DNA of 64,000 nucleotides. Source: Nematopogon swammerdamellus (taxonomy: Eukaryota > Arthropoda > Insecta > Lepidoptera > Adelidae). The translations under genes were made by a program, and so were the position numbers. Position 1 is the first letter of the stretch. Each line of letters starts with the position of its first letter. This document shows positions 30,915 through 41,196 of the stretch, one piece after another. The stretch spans positions 1,612,001-1,676,000 of the forward strand of contig OX336351.1 of NCBI GenBank assembly GCA_946902875.1, written 5' to 3'. The notes beneath the pieces were generated by a model that did no database searches, was not told the DNA's origin, and saw only the letters and a list, made by a program, of their open reading frames with translations.

Positions 30915-31329
30915 TTATTTACCGCAGTCGTGGGCAGAAACCGAGGCAGAAACCGACGTTGAGACTACCAAATCAGCACCCGAATAACAGGTCTGGCACA
31001 GTGGATTTACGTTGCTTAGGCAGACCGATTTATGACAATTTTGACATTCGTAATTTGTCATCCTTCTAAATCCTGTTTCATCCATGAAAATTCCACACTT
31101 ACGTCTTTTGGGAGGTTGGAAGGGGACTGTTCCATCTGTAAGCTCCAGCCAGGTACAACAAACCAACGAATGCCTTGATTGTTGCCTCGTCTGTTTTCTT
31201 GGCATCCCTCACGCTGGAAAATTTGCCTTTGACTGAGTTGATGTATTGGTTGGCATACTTGACAATCAGTTCCAATATTTCTGTATTGAACAAACATTCC
31301 CAATTTTCATTGCAATATAGTTTTAGCAT
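30915..31329 (-). pseudogene. piggyBac transposase remnants, catalytic core deleted
   Basis: The upstream piece (31329-31105) reads LFNTEILELIVKYANQYINS and EATIKAFVGLLYLAGAYRWN, the N-terminal region before the DDE domain. A different frame (31205-30915) then gives PPKRRKCGIFMDETGFRRMT and NYECQNCHKSVCLSNVNPLC, the C-terminal cysteine-rich domain. The catalytic core between them, normally several hundred residues, is missing, so the protein cannot transpose. Confidence 0.8.
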
Positions 31330-31887
31330 TTCCTTTTACACCTGAAAGGATGTTGTGACGTTGTACCCGACGAACAACAGCTGGAGATGGCTCCTTGGTC
31401 CACTTTGTCTGTTTATCCAAGAATAGAATAAAATCATTACATTATGTCCTCTTCTTCTTCCTCCTCCTCAGATGTTCCATCTTCTTTCGTAGGAAATCTG
31501 GAACAAAATACAGGAAAACTGAAATTAATTATCGATGTAATTTTATCAGGCGCACTCGGCCTGAGAGGCCAAGGTCAGAATATCACTTATTTCTTAAGAT
31601 ATCGCCGAACTTCCACACAGAACAGACTTTTTTTGAGGAAAATGAACGATTTCAATAAAAATATCTTGACAAAACTCACCTTCAAAGTTATGACGCAATC
31701 GGGCGCAGTGGGCCTCACGAGCCAGGGGGGTCACGAGCGAGCCGGCTGAAGGTTGACGGCAGATTGAGGTGGCGCATCCTAAGCATCGCCTCGAGCCAGG
31801 AAACTATTGGGAGGGGCACCCCGGTGGGCCGCCAGTGGGAGGAGGGGCGTCTAAAAAAGTGTTTTGCGGGCCTCTCAGGCCGGTTGT
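31330..31887. other. 5' part of the piggyBac element, non-coding
   Basis: Contains a run CTTCTTCTTCCTCCTCCTCA (31450) that, read in reverse, would encode an acidic stretch like the start of piggyBac transposases. GGCGCACTCGGCCTGAGAGG (31550) repeats the subterminal motif. Confidence 0.45.
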
Positions 31888-32019
31888 GCCCGACGGAGGG
31901 TTAAGTAATTAGTAAAAGTAAAGTCTGATGCGTATTATCTGTGAAAATCAAGGTAGCTTAATTTGCCATTTATCGTTTTTCTCATAACTTCAGTACACCA
32001 TTACAATATTCGGTTTGAA

Positions 32020-32332
32020 TACATACGTACATACCAAATGACGTATCCCGACAATCGGGGTAAGCAGAGTAATCGATGTTGAGCTGCAAATACTCTTGTA
32101 AATTATAGCATAACACTGACCACTGCGTTTAGCAAAGTATTCGGACAAGATAACTATATCAAGCAGCAAGTAAGACACGAATACCCTGCTGTATGACTCG
32201 GTGGAAGGACTGTGCCAAGGCAAGAAGTGGCTATCCTGTCGCCCTTTATCACGGCCTCTGGTCCTTATCCCTTTGTCGCTTTTTAGGACATGCAGTGGGG
32301 CTATTCTTTATATTTATATTGGACCCACACGA
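32020..32332 (-). mobile_element. SINE, H1 head + B2 body
   Basis: ATCCCGACAATCGGGGTAAG, AGCAGCAAGTAAGACACGAA, CTCGGTGGAAGGACTGTGCC, then a degraded H1 head and ATTGGACCCACAC. Tail TACGTACATACC at 32026. Confidence 0.75.
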
Positions 32333-32837
32333 TACTCGGTTTTAATACTTGACAATAAATTACCTATGTAAAAACATATTCTTGTCGATATAACGACACA
32401 TCGAATGTGTCCCCTCACTAAAGCTTTCGTCGGAGCGTAGGAGTCGCGAGCAAGTTATTGCTAATCGCTCTAAGAGAAACTCTCAGACGTCTGCCGAAGT
32501 GAAATCAAATGATGAATTCATTGTGCGGGTGACACTAGCGTATTGAATTCAGGTTATTTACTAATCAAAATGGTATTAGCAAGGTACATGTCGGCACAAA
32601 GGGTTGACTGCAACAAATCTCTGTGAGGGTTAAGTCCGTCTTTGAACTTCATGTAAACTTTAAAAGAAAGGTAGATATAAAATGTTAATTTTTTACAATT
32701 AGGGTCATGTAAGAGACGAAAAATAAAGAAAATACAAATTTCCCAATAATTTTGAAATAGTGGACCCCAGGCTTGGAAAAGTATTTTTGTGTCACAGCAT
32801 AATGTAGCATGTACTGAACAAATTTTTTATACATATG
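32333..32837. other. Unassigned; LINE UTR-like patch
   Basis: GGGTTGACTGCAACAAATCT, GTGAGGGTTAAGTCCGTCTT (32600-32645) resembles the LINE 3' UTR seen at 24130. The rest is unassigned. Confidence 0.4.
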
Positions 32838-33050
32838 TATAGTGCTTCAGGGACTGATTCATACTTCAAACTGACACATTTTGAAAAAAAAAGACCTTAT
32901 GCGAAATTATGAAAAAATATTATCTGATCCGTACCTAGATTTCTTTCAATGTTCAACCTCAATCAATTTTTTTTCTCGGCATTTCTTCGCAAAATAATGT
33001 TCAGTTTGAGATATACTAGAATCACTCCCTGAAGCGATCTGTTTACAAAA
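32838..33050. mobile_element. Possible MITE with ~35-bp imperfect inverted ends
   Basis: GTGCTTCAGGGACTGATTCA, TACTTCAAACTGACA (left) mirrors GTTCAGTTTGAGATATACTA, GAATCACTCCCTGAAGC (right). No target duplication defined. Confidence 0.5.
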
Positions 33051-33175
33051 CCATCCTGTATAAATAATATTTAATATATTTTACATATATACCGAATGGT
33101 TTTGTAAATATTCAGAGGGTATATAAACAACACAATACATAACGATGTAAAAGATATAATTTTCTCGCGAGCTGC

Positions 33176-33177
<2 letters not shown>

Positions 33178-33213
<36 letters not shown>

Positions 33214-33216
33214 ATA
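33178..33216 (+). repeat. (AAAT)n microsatellite
   Basis: Pure tetranucleotide run after GCTGCAGTTAAATAAATAAA, probably the A-rich tail of a retroelement. Confidence 0.9.
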
Positions 33217-33477
33217 TCCATTTATTTCAGACATACAATTTTGTTTTGTCACAGGTACATAATACATAGCGTTCATCCAGTATGCCTGAAAAAGGTATAG
33301 GCGCAGTTTTACAATGTAACCTATATAACAAAGTTGAACATTGTACTGGTTTTAAGCCTAGCCTATGAAGTTAAAGATTGACATTAAGAAAGAAAACATG
33401 GAAAAACAAAGAACAATGATAACAAAATAAAAAAAGAAAAAAAGAAAAAAAAGTTACTATAATGCTTATAAGGTAGG

Positions 33478-33735
33478 TACTATGTCTCTCCCGTGCATGT
33501 CGTAAAATGCAACTAAGGGATAAGGACAAGATGACATGCTAAAGGGCGAAAGGTTAGCCACCTCTCACCTTGGCACGGTCCTTCCATCAGGTCATGCAGC
33601 AGGTGGGTATTCGTGTTTTACTGGCTGCTTGATAGTTATATTTTTCTAATACTTTGCTGTGAAACGTGGTGGTCGGTGATATGCTGTACTTTACAAGAGT
33701 CCTTGCAGCACAACACCGATTTCTCTGCTCACCCC
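33478..33735 (+). mobile_element. SINE, H1 head + B2 body, ending in a palindrome
   Basis: Head partial: GTCGTAAAATGCAACTAAGG (33500). Body: CTCTCACCTTGGCACGGTCC, GCAGCAGGTGGGTATTCGTG, GTGGTCGGTGATATGCTGTA. The last ~70 bp are mirrored exactly by the following sequence. Confidence 0.75.
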
Positions 33736-33820
33736 GAGTTTCAGGCTGCATCCTGAAACTCGGGGTGAGCAGAGAAATCGGTGTTGTGCTGCAAGGACTC
33801 TTGTAAAGTACAGCATATCA
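33677..33820. repeat. Perfect inverted repeat, 69-bp arms, 6-bp spacer
   Basis: Left arm TGATATGCTGTACTTTACAA ... CCCCGAGTTTCAGG; spacer CTGCAT (33746-33751); right arm CCTGAAACTCGGGG ... TTGTAAAGTACAGCATATCA. I compared both arms base by base and found no mismatch. Each arm is the 3' portion of SINE B2. Confidence 0.95.
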
Positions 33821-34255
33821 GTGTGGTATGTACGTTAAGTATCGCGACTTCAAAAGTTTGTTCGTCAATTCTTCGCATTGAAGTGGAACTGGCGGAATTT
33901 TCGGAGTATCCGAGAGTAGCAGTAGCTACCTACCTACATATGAAATTAAACAATACTAAAATAAACAGGCACACACACACATCCATACATAAGTGCATAC
34001 ATAGAGAACAGTAACTTACAGACAAACAGGTAGACTAGAAAATGATTCAGTTATCCGGATTGTCCCCGTTAGCAGTTCGGGGAAACTTACCGACAGGGTT
34101 TGTATCGTCTCGGATACTTCCCACACCCGGCAAGTTTGCAGAGAGAACGGGGATTTGGTGACAAGCCCGGCTTCCTCAGTTGCTTCCTACTTAAATTGGC
34201 AACATAGGTATAAATAGCCCGAACCGCCATTGCAATACGTTGCACAATTTTTCGC
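33821..34255. other. Unassigned segment
   Basis: No recognisable gene or repeat; a short (CA)n lies near 33970. Confidence 0.35.
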
Positions 34256-34290
34256 ACAAGAGACGACGACCATTGGAGTTACCGTGTCCT

Positions 34291-34856
34291 GGTATCTGGT
34301 ATCTGCGAAGGAAAAAAGGTATTAGTCGTAAGACTATCAGACCGCAACCGGTCTTTTTTGCGCGGTAAGCCGCGCGAGGCCTGCCGTCACTTTGTCCGCC
34401 CTATATAAAATAGGGCAGTCGCCGTGGCCGACCGGCTGGCAACTAGTATAGGGTGTACCAACTAAAAGTTCCCTTATGCCGTTATGTTGGCTCCACGGTG
34501 CTTAAATTCGTGCTGCCTGATTGTGAAGATTATATTACCTAATAATGCAATCGGTATTTACCATACAAAAAATACGGTAAATACTGATAATTACGGGTAA
34601 ATCTGTACACATAGCAACCCTCAACGCTGTTTTGACAGATAGACAGTGGAGCCAACATAACGGCGAAGGGAACATTTAGTTGGAACGCTCTCTAACGGTC
34701 ACTTTGTCCGCCCTAAGTTTGGGCGGTCGCAGTGACCGACTCCTGGCTAAGGGCGAGCTGCACCGAAGTTGCTTCTGCTGCTGGCACGTTCTGTAGTCTC
34801 TCGACTGCTGCAGTTGCCTGTGGTGAGGAGAAAAGCGAATGAGTCGCGAATGTCGC
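34291..34856. mobile_element. Insertion with 12-bp target duplication
   Basis: TTACCGTGTCCT stands on both sides (34279-34290 and 34857-34868). The inserted block has two related hairpin modules: GTCACTTTGTCCGCCCTATA...TAGGGCAGTCGCCG (34387) and GTCACTTTGTCCGCCCTAAG...GGGCGGTCGCAGTGAC (34699). A MITE separates them. A 12-bp duplication suggests retroposition. No coding frame or A-tail is evident and I do not recognise the family. Confidence 0.65.
34450..34688. mobile_element. MITE with ~48-bp inverted ends
   Basis: GTGTACCAACTAAAAGTTCC, CTTATGCCGTTATGTTGGCT, CCAC (left) mirrors GTGGAGCCAACATAACGGCG, AAGGGAACATTTAGTTGGAA, CGC (right). AT-rich interior. TA occurs near both flanks but the exact duplication is not certain. 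Confidence 0.7.
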
Positions 34857-35126
34857 TTACCGTGTCCTACACTGACGGCCGTGGATAGGAAAACGGATTG
34901 TGGAAGGCGACATCAAATACGTCGGCGGAAAGCAGTGGTTCCGTGTCGCTGAAGGCCGGGAGGACTGGCGGAATCAATGGCGAATCAGCCTCGAGATTCA
35001 GAGGGAAGGAAATGCAACCAGCGTGTTCCGTGCCGCTGCTGGCGGGATGGTCGAACTGGAAAAAAATTAAAAGAAGAAACATTTTTTCTACTACGATTTT
35101 TTTTTCTCCTGCCTACAGATTTTGTT

Positions 35127-35322
35127 TGTTATGGAAACTGAAACGGTTTCAGCCCATAACGCCTTGGTGGGCATAGGTGTCATGTCACTGCTTCCCTTTG
35201 GTCGTGCCGGTTACACTGAACTGGACAGAAAACAGAAGCTATTTACATAGTCGCTTCGGTGCATCTTTAATTAAGTGAAGTGGTACCTAGTAAGGTAAGC
35301 AGGGAATGAACCTACAGTGTTC
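35127..35322 (-). mobile_element. SINE B1, degenerate
   Basis: TATGGAAACTGAAACGGTTT, GCTTCCCTTTGGTCGTGCCG, GTTACACTGAACTGGACAGA and GTACCTAGTAAGGTAAGCAG. AGTAAGGTAAG is the junction used with the 5S head, so this was probably a 5S+B1 copy that lost its head. Confidence 0.6.
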
Positions 35323-35699
35323 TATAGCTCTTTTAAATCTTATTTTAGCATTAATGTTTCCTTATTATGTTTGTATTGTATTTGCATTCATTGTTATTTT
35401 ATAATTTTTTTTTATATTATCTTGCTTGATCAGTTGTAAGGTTCTTCTAGGTGTTAACTTCTATGATTGGCAAGTTGTGCACGCTTAGCAGGAACTCAGC
35501 TCGTCTTCGTTATGAATTTCGAAGTAAAATCGATAATATGCAACATGTTTGCACTTTAATACTTGTCTCAAGAGTATATCACTAACATACATAGGATCCA
35601 ATCTTACAGCATAATTTATGGTTACCTAATAAGTTTTTCTTAATTGTTTGTAAGTGAATATAATAGTAAAGTACTAACAAAATAATGTGTATGGTGCGT
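35323..35699. other. Unassigned AT-rich segment
   Basis: No recognisable gene or repeat. Confidence 0.4.
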
Positions 35700-35868
35700 A
35701 CGAGGCAATCCACCAACGCACCAAAGAAGTATATATTAAACACCTCGTGGCTAAGCCAAAATGGCAGTGGGCTGGGCATGTCAGCTGACAAAACGGTCAC
35801 CGTTGGATTAAACGCGTCCTCCACTGGTGGCCGTGCACAGGGAAACGCAGTGTAGGAAAATTTAGTTG
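35700..35868 (+). mobile_element. RTE C-terminal fragment, decayed
   Basis: GAGGCAATCCACCAACGCAC, CAAAATGGCAGTGGGCTGGG, CATGTCAGCTGAC and TCCTCCACTGGTGGCCGTGC, AGGGAAACGCAGTGTAGG match the AIRRRTK...KWQWAGH region of RTE with many changes. Confidence 0.65.
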
Positions 35869-37204
35869 ATCTCAATTCATCGTCGGGCCGTACGATGTTA
35901 CGTTGCAAAACCGCAAGGTCTGCCGTAACACGACCCTTCGGTTCTGTTTAGTTATTTGTTTCAGTATTTTAAATATTGCCGCCGCTCACGGACGAAGGCG
36001 ACTCAAATACGGCGACCAGAATATGGCCGCGCGTTATGGTTGCAGCTGACGTCAATCAACCATCAATCAATTCGATTCTATCAATCTTTGATCTGACATC
36101 AACCAACACAGCAACTCGATCAGAGTCGCGTCGCTTCGTGCGCCGGTATTAGATAATATTAATAGTCCAAATGATAAATAAAATAACAGTATTAATTGTA
36201 AAATCTTTACTTCACAGTTGTGAGTAGAATCAAATAAATTAACATTTAATGGGCGTCAACTCGTTCGACTGTCCGCGCCGCCGCTCACGGACGAATGAAG
36301 TGCTGTCTCGCTCGCCGATACCAGGGAGCGAGGCAGCACGTCAAGAGAAAGAGCGAACGGAGTCGCGGACCCGAGAGCGAACCACGAAGGATAGGACAGT
36401 GCGACAGATATTACTTTTCTTCCGGCTGTCAGAGATTGGTGCACGCTCTCAGCACAATTCTTTTGTTCAAGCTTAAATTAATGTGAAAAGAGTATTAGGA
36501 ATATTTTCACATCTCGCCTTGAACGAGAAGTAAACTCCACGTCAGTGGGTGAGTAGGCGAACGCCAATTATATAAATTGTATGTGTAAAATCGTTGTGTA
36601 AAAATTTTATACCGGCCGCGTGACTACCGTCACCGGCCACGTTTCACAAAATTGTAAATTGTGTTTTTACTGCGTGATAGGGCCCCACCGCTGCTCCATG
36701 GCGATTATGTTAGTGCGGCGTGTGATTTTATCCCTATCGCGCAGAGTTTGGTACGGGCTTCGCTCCAAGACAGCTTCCCGACTTCCGCTCCCGTCACCGT
36801 GCGAGCGGTCAGGACGGTCGGAGAGTGCCCCGTCGACGCCACCCCTGCGAGTCAGCGACTCCCCGGTCGCTGGGCTGCCGGCGGCTCTGCTGTGTTCAGC
36901 GTAACGCCGTGCCGTGGGAGCTGCGCGTCGAGAGGCTAGGCCTCCGGCTGATGGTGCGGGAAGACGGAGACGAAGACCACGACGTCCATCACGAAACCGG
37001 TGCGATCGTTCCTATTCTCCCTTAGTCAGCTGACTAGGTAGGTAGGTAGGAATTCTTGTTCGCCGAGCGGACGCAGCACGCCGAGGACTTGTATTTAATC
37101 CAGAGACCCTATTTATTTACCAATTAAGTGTAGATACGATTGAATAAATCTACAAGTTGTACACCTGGGTTTTATTTATATTGCCATAAAAATAGACAGG
37201 TAAC
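35869..37204. other. Unassigned, GC-rich between 36240 and 37040
   Basis: CGCCGCTCACGGACGAA occurs twice (35979, 36281). Several short open frames exist on both strands, as expected from GC content; none shows a domain. The 3' part (TTGAATAAATCTACAAGTTG, ACACCTGGGTTTTATTTATA, 37139-37178) could be the end of an LTR or a polyadenylated transcript. I cannot decide between a solo LTR and host sequence. Confidence 0.35.
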
Positions 37205-37735
37205 AACGACTGGTGGAAGACCCTGAGGAGTTCCACGATGGAAAACTGATGCAAATATGTTCTATCGCCTATTTCATGGGGAGTGTTCGGAGGGCCATCC
37301 CCAGACTCAATCCAGCATCGTGCCGTGCGAATTATGGATGACCCTGTGGTATCCCGCGACTTAGAACCGCTGCAAATCCGCAGGGACCTCGACTCTCTAA
37401 GTGAGTTCTATCGTCTAAGCTGATTCACAGGCGTGTTCAGAGGGTCGTAATTCCGTCGTCCCCATTCCACCTCCACACTAAGCTTACTGGACGGCTAATG
37501 CACCACTATACAACCGACCTACCGCGGATATATCAAACGGCTCTGCCAGTCATTTATTCACAGAACCGAGAATAAATGTGGAACGCACTCCGTGCCCATC
37601 TATTTCCTCCCAAGTTGACTGAGGGTTTTCAAAAGGGGCATTAAAAGGCTCCTCTCTGGCCGGCGTGGCATTCGCAATTCCCGTGCATCGCAGAATGTCC
37701 ATGGCATCGTTAGACCCTTACTCATGGGTGTAACG
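37205..37735 (+). pseudogene. LINE-X C-terminal region, decayed
   Basis: CATCGTGCCGTGCGAATTAT (QHRAVRI-type), GACCTCGACTCTCTAAGTGA (LDSLSEFYRL), then ATGTGGAACGCACTCCGTGC (MWNALR), ATCTATTTCCTCCCAAGTTG, GGCCGGCGTGGCATTCGCAA and CAGAATGTCCATGGC. This is the longest LINE-X piece here. Several stops and shifts interrupt it. The order matches the post-RT tail of R1/Jockey-like LINEs. Confidence 0.65.
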
Positions 37736-37919
37736 ATGCTATATTACCATAAACAAATGTAACAAATTCAACTCACTGGAATTATTATGGTCAATGCACC
37801 TGTATACTAAATTCAACATCATTTACAGATGTGCTATCTCAAGAAGTCCGTTTGGCTCTGGTTGTAGTAGTGACGTGTACTGATAAGCGCGCTTGTGTGT
37901 GTTGTGTGCGTGGACCGCG

Positions 37920-38172
37920 TCGCGATCGTGACTGAGCCACAGAATAGAAAAGAGTACTCCGTACAGAAGCTGCTCTGTACAAACACTCACAAAGAAATAG
38001 CTACTCTGCGACGACGCGATAAAGTACAAATTGACTCGCACAGAGCTGCATGCCTAACCACGATAACCGCCTACATTTCGCTTCTCTTTCTGTCGTGTAA
38101 CTCTATCTCGAAAGCGCGTCGTTCAGCGCGTTAAGGGCTGTGTCTTTGTGCTGTCTTATTGTGAGGAATAAA
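37920..38172 (+). repeat. Dispersed repeat, pair with 26384-26600
   Basis: GCCACAGAATAGAAAAGAGT, AAGAAATAGCTACTCTGCGA, GAGCTGCATGCCTAACCACG, TTCGCTTCTCTTTCTGTCGT. It ends in GTGAGGAATAAAATGAAG, which looks like a 3' end with a polyadenylation signal. Confidence 0.65.
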
Positions 38173-38821
38173 ATGAAGATGATACCTACCAACTTTTATC
38201 GTTCTAGCTACCAACGATATGACATTTAGCTACGGCAAATTCATGCGAACAAATTCATGCATGCGTTAGCGTCACAATTAGTTTCTCACATCGAAGCGTG
38301 CATTGCGTGCAACCTTCCAGTGATAGTTTTTTTTTTATCAATAAATTTAATGATCAATCATTTTTTTTATCAATGAATTTAATGATCATCTACAATGTAC
38401 CTATTATCCTTATACGAATTAGGCCATACACACCACGCTGTTCGGCGTTATCTAACTAATGTTATTGCCAATATAATAATATCATTTTAAATCAATGACC
38501 TCCTACTATATGAATAAATAAATTACTAGAAATAAATCAAAATGCTACTAAACAAAATACTTACCTTTCTTCGTCTCTCGGCAATGAAAAAAAAAGACAA
38601 GTTTTCATTTGTCTGTTGACTTTTGCACCCGTCCACTGCACAATATTTAGGTGATTTCGACATTTTCTAAATTCGAAAGCGCCACGCGCTCGGTCTGGCT
38701 GGATAGCGGCAGCCCACTGTTAATTGTAGATTAGCCGCTACGCCAAGCGGTAGGCATTTAACTCGCGACCTTGAGCGAGTGACGAAGGCCTGACTGAGCG
38801 CTCTCGAGGTTACGCACACTA
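38173..38821. other. Unassigned segment
   Basis: Contains a short direct repeat TTTTTTATCAATAAATTTAA / TTTTTTATCAATGAATTTAA (38331-38392). TTTTATCGTTCTAG (38193) equals one end of the 15633 MITE, but no partner end is visible. Confidence 0.35.
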
Positions 38822-39228
38822 AAAAAACCGGCCAAGTGCGAGTCGAACTCGCGCACCGAGGGTTCCTTATCGTCATTTCATGGTTAGCGCCACTCACGCC
38901 ATCTATGGCGTGTTATGAAATGCTTCATATTAGTTAAATGTCATGGTTAGTTAAAATGCTTCACACTCTATTCGGTAGATGGCGCGCGCGCATACACACT
39001 TTTTGGTTTCTTCTATGGGAACCCCGGTGAATTTCTTACTTTTCTAATTTTTAATTTTTGTTGTTATATCGGCCATAATAACACATATTCTGTGAAAATT
39101 TCAACGGGCTACCTATTACGGTTCAAGAGATGCAGCCCTCGGACAGAAAGACAGACGGACGGACAGACAGACAGACGGCGTAGGCTTAGTAATAGGGTCC
39201 AGTACCCGATACGGAACCCTAATAAAAA
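38822..39228 (+). mobile_element. R420 dispersed repeat, full length
   Basis: AAAACCGGCCAAGTGCGAGT, hairpin GCGAGTCGAACTCGC, ACCGAGGGTTCC, CACGCCATCTATGGCGTGTT (itself a hairpin), GATGGCGCGCGCGCATACAC, GGCCATAATAACACATATTC, a (GACA)n run and GATACGGAACCCTAATAAAA. No coding frame. Confidence 0.85.
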
Positions 39229-39924
39229 TGTGCATGTGCACGCCTGACAACATTCATAGCCAAACGGACTTCGTGAGATAGAATATCTGTACCACCAAAA
39301 CTCGAAACGAATGGAATTCCTCCTCACATAAGTGTATACATATATCGCTATTCAGGCTACACAGAAGTATATGTAGTCAAGTAAGTATTTATTTACTAAA
39401 GCGCTGAAGTGTTCATTTGTGCGACCGTATACAGTGCATAGGGTTGCCACATGTGCGATTTTGGACCGGACACTCCGGTTTTTTAAGCTCTTGATCACCC
39501 GATGGCGAAGCGGTGATGATCAGCTCGATGGTGGTAGCGGCAGCGAGATCGCAAATAATATTTTCGAAAAAAGATGAATGTGTAATGAACGAATCCTTGG
39601 ATGACAAACAGTTTGAAGGTTTATAAAGGAGGAGATTCAGACCAGCTCTACAGCACACTGGCTTACCGTGTACGGGCGGACCACCGCTTTCGGTCTCCAA
39701 AATAATGAAAAACCGGACATCGAAACGTACGGATTTTTCTTCATATAAAGCAAATATTTACTTTTTTCAGAACATTTTAATTCAAATCTTACCTTGTTCT
39801 TCGATTTTGCAGTAAGTTCGATCAATTCAATCCTTTTATTTATTACTCTATCTCCCAATCATTTTCAAAAGTAAAGGTTTTGAAATATTTTGTACTTGAA
39901 AATCAAAGAGCCCTTTGATTTTTA
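39229..39924. other. Unassigned segment
   Basis: GGGTTGCCACATGTGCGATT (39436) and CAACTGGCAACCCTGATACA (40285) are partly inverted, and AATCAAAGAGCCCTTTGATT (39901) pairs with AAATCAAAGGCCCTTTGATG (40237). They suggest an element split by the R420 copy at 39925. Confidence 0.4.
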
Positions 39925-40216
39925 GGTTTCCGTATCCCGTACGGAAGCCTATTACTAAGCCTACGCCATCTGTCTGTCTGTCCGTCCGCCCGTCTGTCTG
40001 TCCGAGGGCTGTATCTCTAGAACCGTAATAGGTATCCCGTTGAATTTTTCAAGAATATGTGTTATTATGGCGGATACAACAATAAATAATAAAAAACAGA
40101 AAAAGTAAAAAATTAAGGGGGGTTCCCATACAAGAAACGTGTTTTTTTTTCAATTTTTGTTTTTTGTGCGGAAACCTCGGTGAGCGAGTCCTACTCGCAC
40201 TTGGCCGGTTTTTAAT
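39925..40216 (-). mobile_element. R420 dispersed repeat
   Basis: TTTAGGTTTCCGTATCCCGT, (GTCT)n, CGAGGGCTGTATCTCTAGAA, GGTGAGCGAGTCCTACTCGC, ACTTGGCCGGTTTTTAATAA. Shorter than 38822 because the ATGGCGTG block is absent. Confidence 0.75.
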
Positions 40217-40344
40217 AAACATTTGGACCTGAAAAATCAAAGGCCCTTTGATGAAAAATTTCCGGTTTTTTTTTCAACTGAACCAACTGGCAACCCTGAT
40301 ACAGGGGCGTACGGGCGATATGTTGATAAACTTTACTAGGTCTG

Positions 40345-40447
40345 ACTTCAGTCAGTCAGTCAGCGTGTTAGCCTCCACTGCTGGACATAAGCCTCTCAAT
40401 TTTTCCGCCAGTCCTCCGGGCCTTCAGCGGTACGGAACCACTGCTTT
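40345..40447 (-). mobile_element. RTE 3' end fragment
   Basis: TCAGTCAGTCAGTCAGCGTG, TTAGCCTCCACTGCTGGACA, CTCCGGGCCTTCAGCGGTAC match the extreme 3' end of the RTE copy at 62727 in the same orientation. Confidence 0.75.
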
Positions 40448-40455
40448 ATAAACTA

Positions 40456-40868
40456 ACAAAAACCGACCAAGTGCGAGTCGGACTCGCGCACCGAGGAGGG
40501 TTCCGTACCATCACGTAATTGGCCTGTTTTAATTACTTATTTGTTGTTTTACTGTAGAGTTTGCACTATAATCACACCAAGTTTGACACTTGTATGTGTT
40601 ACCGTTTTCACGATAGAGCATACCAAAACAATAAAAAAGGTTGAAAGAAACACGTTTCTTGCATGGGGAATCACCCATAATTGTTGACTTTAAGTTTTTT
40701 TATTTGTTGAGGATATCCGCCCTAATAACACATATTCTGTGAAAATTTCAACCGACGACGACTCCCGGTTACAACCGACTTACGGTTAAAAAGTAGGATA
40801 TACAGACAGACACACAGACGGACGGCGTAGGCTTAGTATAGGCTGCGTACGGATACGGGACCCTAAAA
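40456..40868 (+). mobile_element. R420 dispersed repeat, variant
   Basis: AAAAACCGACCAAGTGCGAG, TCGGACTCGCGCACCGAGGA, AATCACACCAAGTTTGACAC and CGGATACGGGACCCTAAAAT. Same middle variant as 28886-29238. Confidence 0.75.
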
Positions 40869-41091
40869 TCCATTGCCAAGTCTGTTACGTGTATGAGACA
40901 GCTAAAATGATTATTCTCCGAGTTTCAGACAGTCTTATCATTAACACAGTCGGGACAAAGATCAAAGAAACATTTCGTTCTTATAAATTTGAGAGACTGC
41001 CTAGTTATCGTCTGTAGCTGTGTAAAGCTTTAATTAAAATTTCTAATTAATTAAAATTGCATCACATAATTTACAGTCTAGCCTGCTCGAA

Positions 41092-41196
41092 ATGAATGGA
41101 AGCACTGACATGGCACCTAGTTCACCCGGTGTTATGGGCTGACATCACGGATGTTGTAGGTGATGTAGCCAACCGTGTCAGCTTCCATAAAAAAAA
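41092..41196 (+). mobile_element. SINE B1 3' fragment
   Basis: GGAAGCACTGACATGGCACC, TAGTTCACCCGGTGTTATGG, GATGTAGCCAACCGTGTCAG, then CTTCCATAAAAAAAAAC. Confidence 0.8.

Larger units (their letters stand above)
30066..31900 (-). mobile_element. piggyBac-like element, internally deleted, 1835 bp
   Basis: The terminal inverted repeat is CCCTCCGTCGGGC (30066-30078) and GCCCGACGGAGGG (31888-31900). TTAA follows the right end (31901-31904), as piggyBac elements require. The left flank has CTTG where TTAA is expected, so it has mutated. Subterminal motifs CACTCGGCCTGAGAGGCC occur at both ends. Inside, only N- and C-terminal pieces of the transposase remain, and a LINE 3' end is inserted. Confidence 0.8.
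34256..35000 (+). mobile_element. RTE 3' fragment split by a 566-bp insertion
   Basis: GAGACGACGACCATTGGAGT, TACCGTGTCCT (34260-34290) resumes at TACCGTGTCCTACACTGACG (34858) and continues GGATAGGAAAACGGATTGTG, GGCGGAAAGCAGTGGTTCCG, GAGGACTGG. The RTE match is to the C-terminal region at 62740-63978. The inserted block is described separately. Confidence 0.75.

Noticed and set aside
36240..37025. GC-rich stretch with several overlapping frames as a host gene
   Set aside because: Frames of similar length exist on both strands, none shows a domain, and part of the sequence is repeated at 35979. A promoter or LTR remains possible but cannot be supported.
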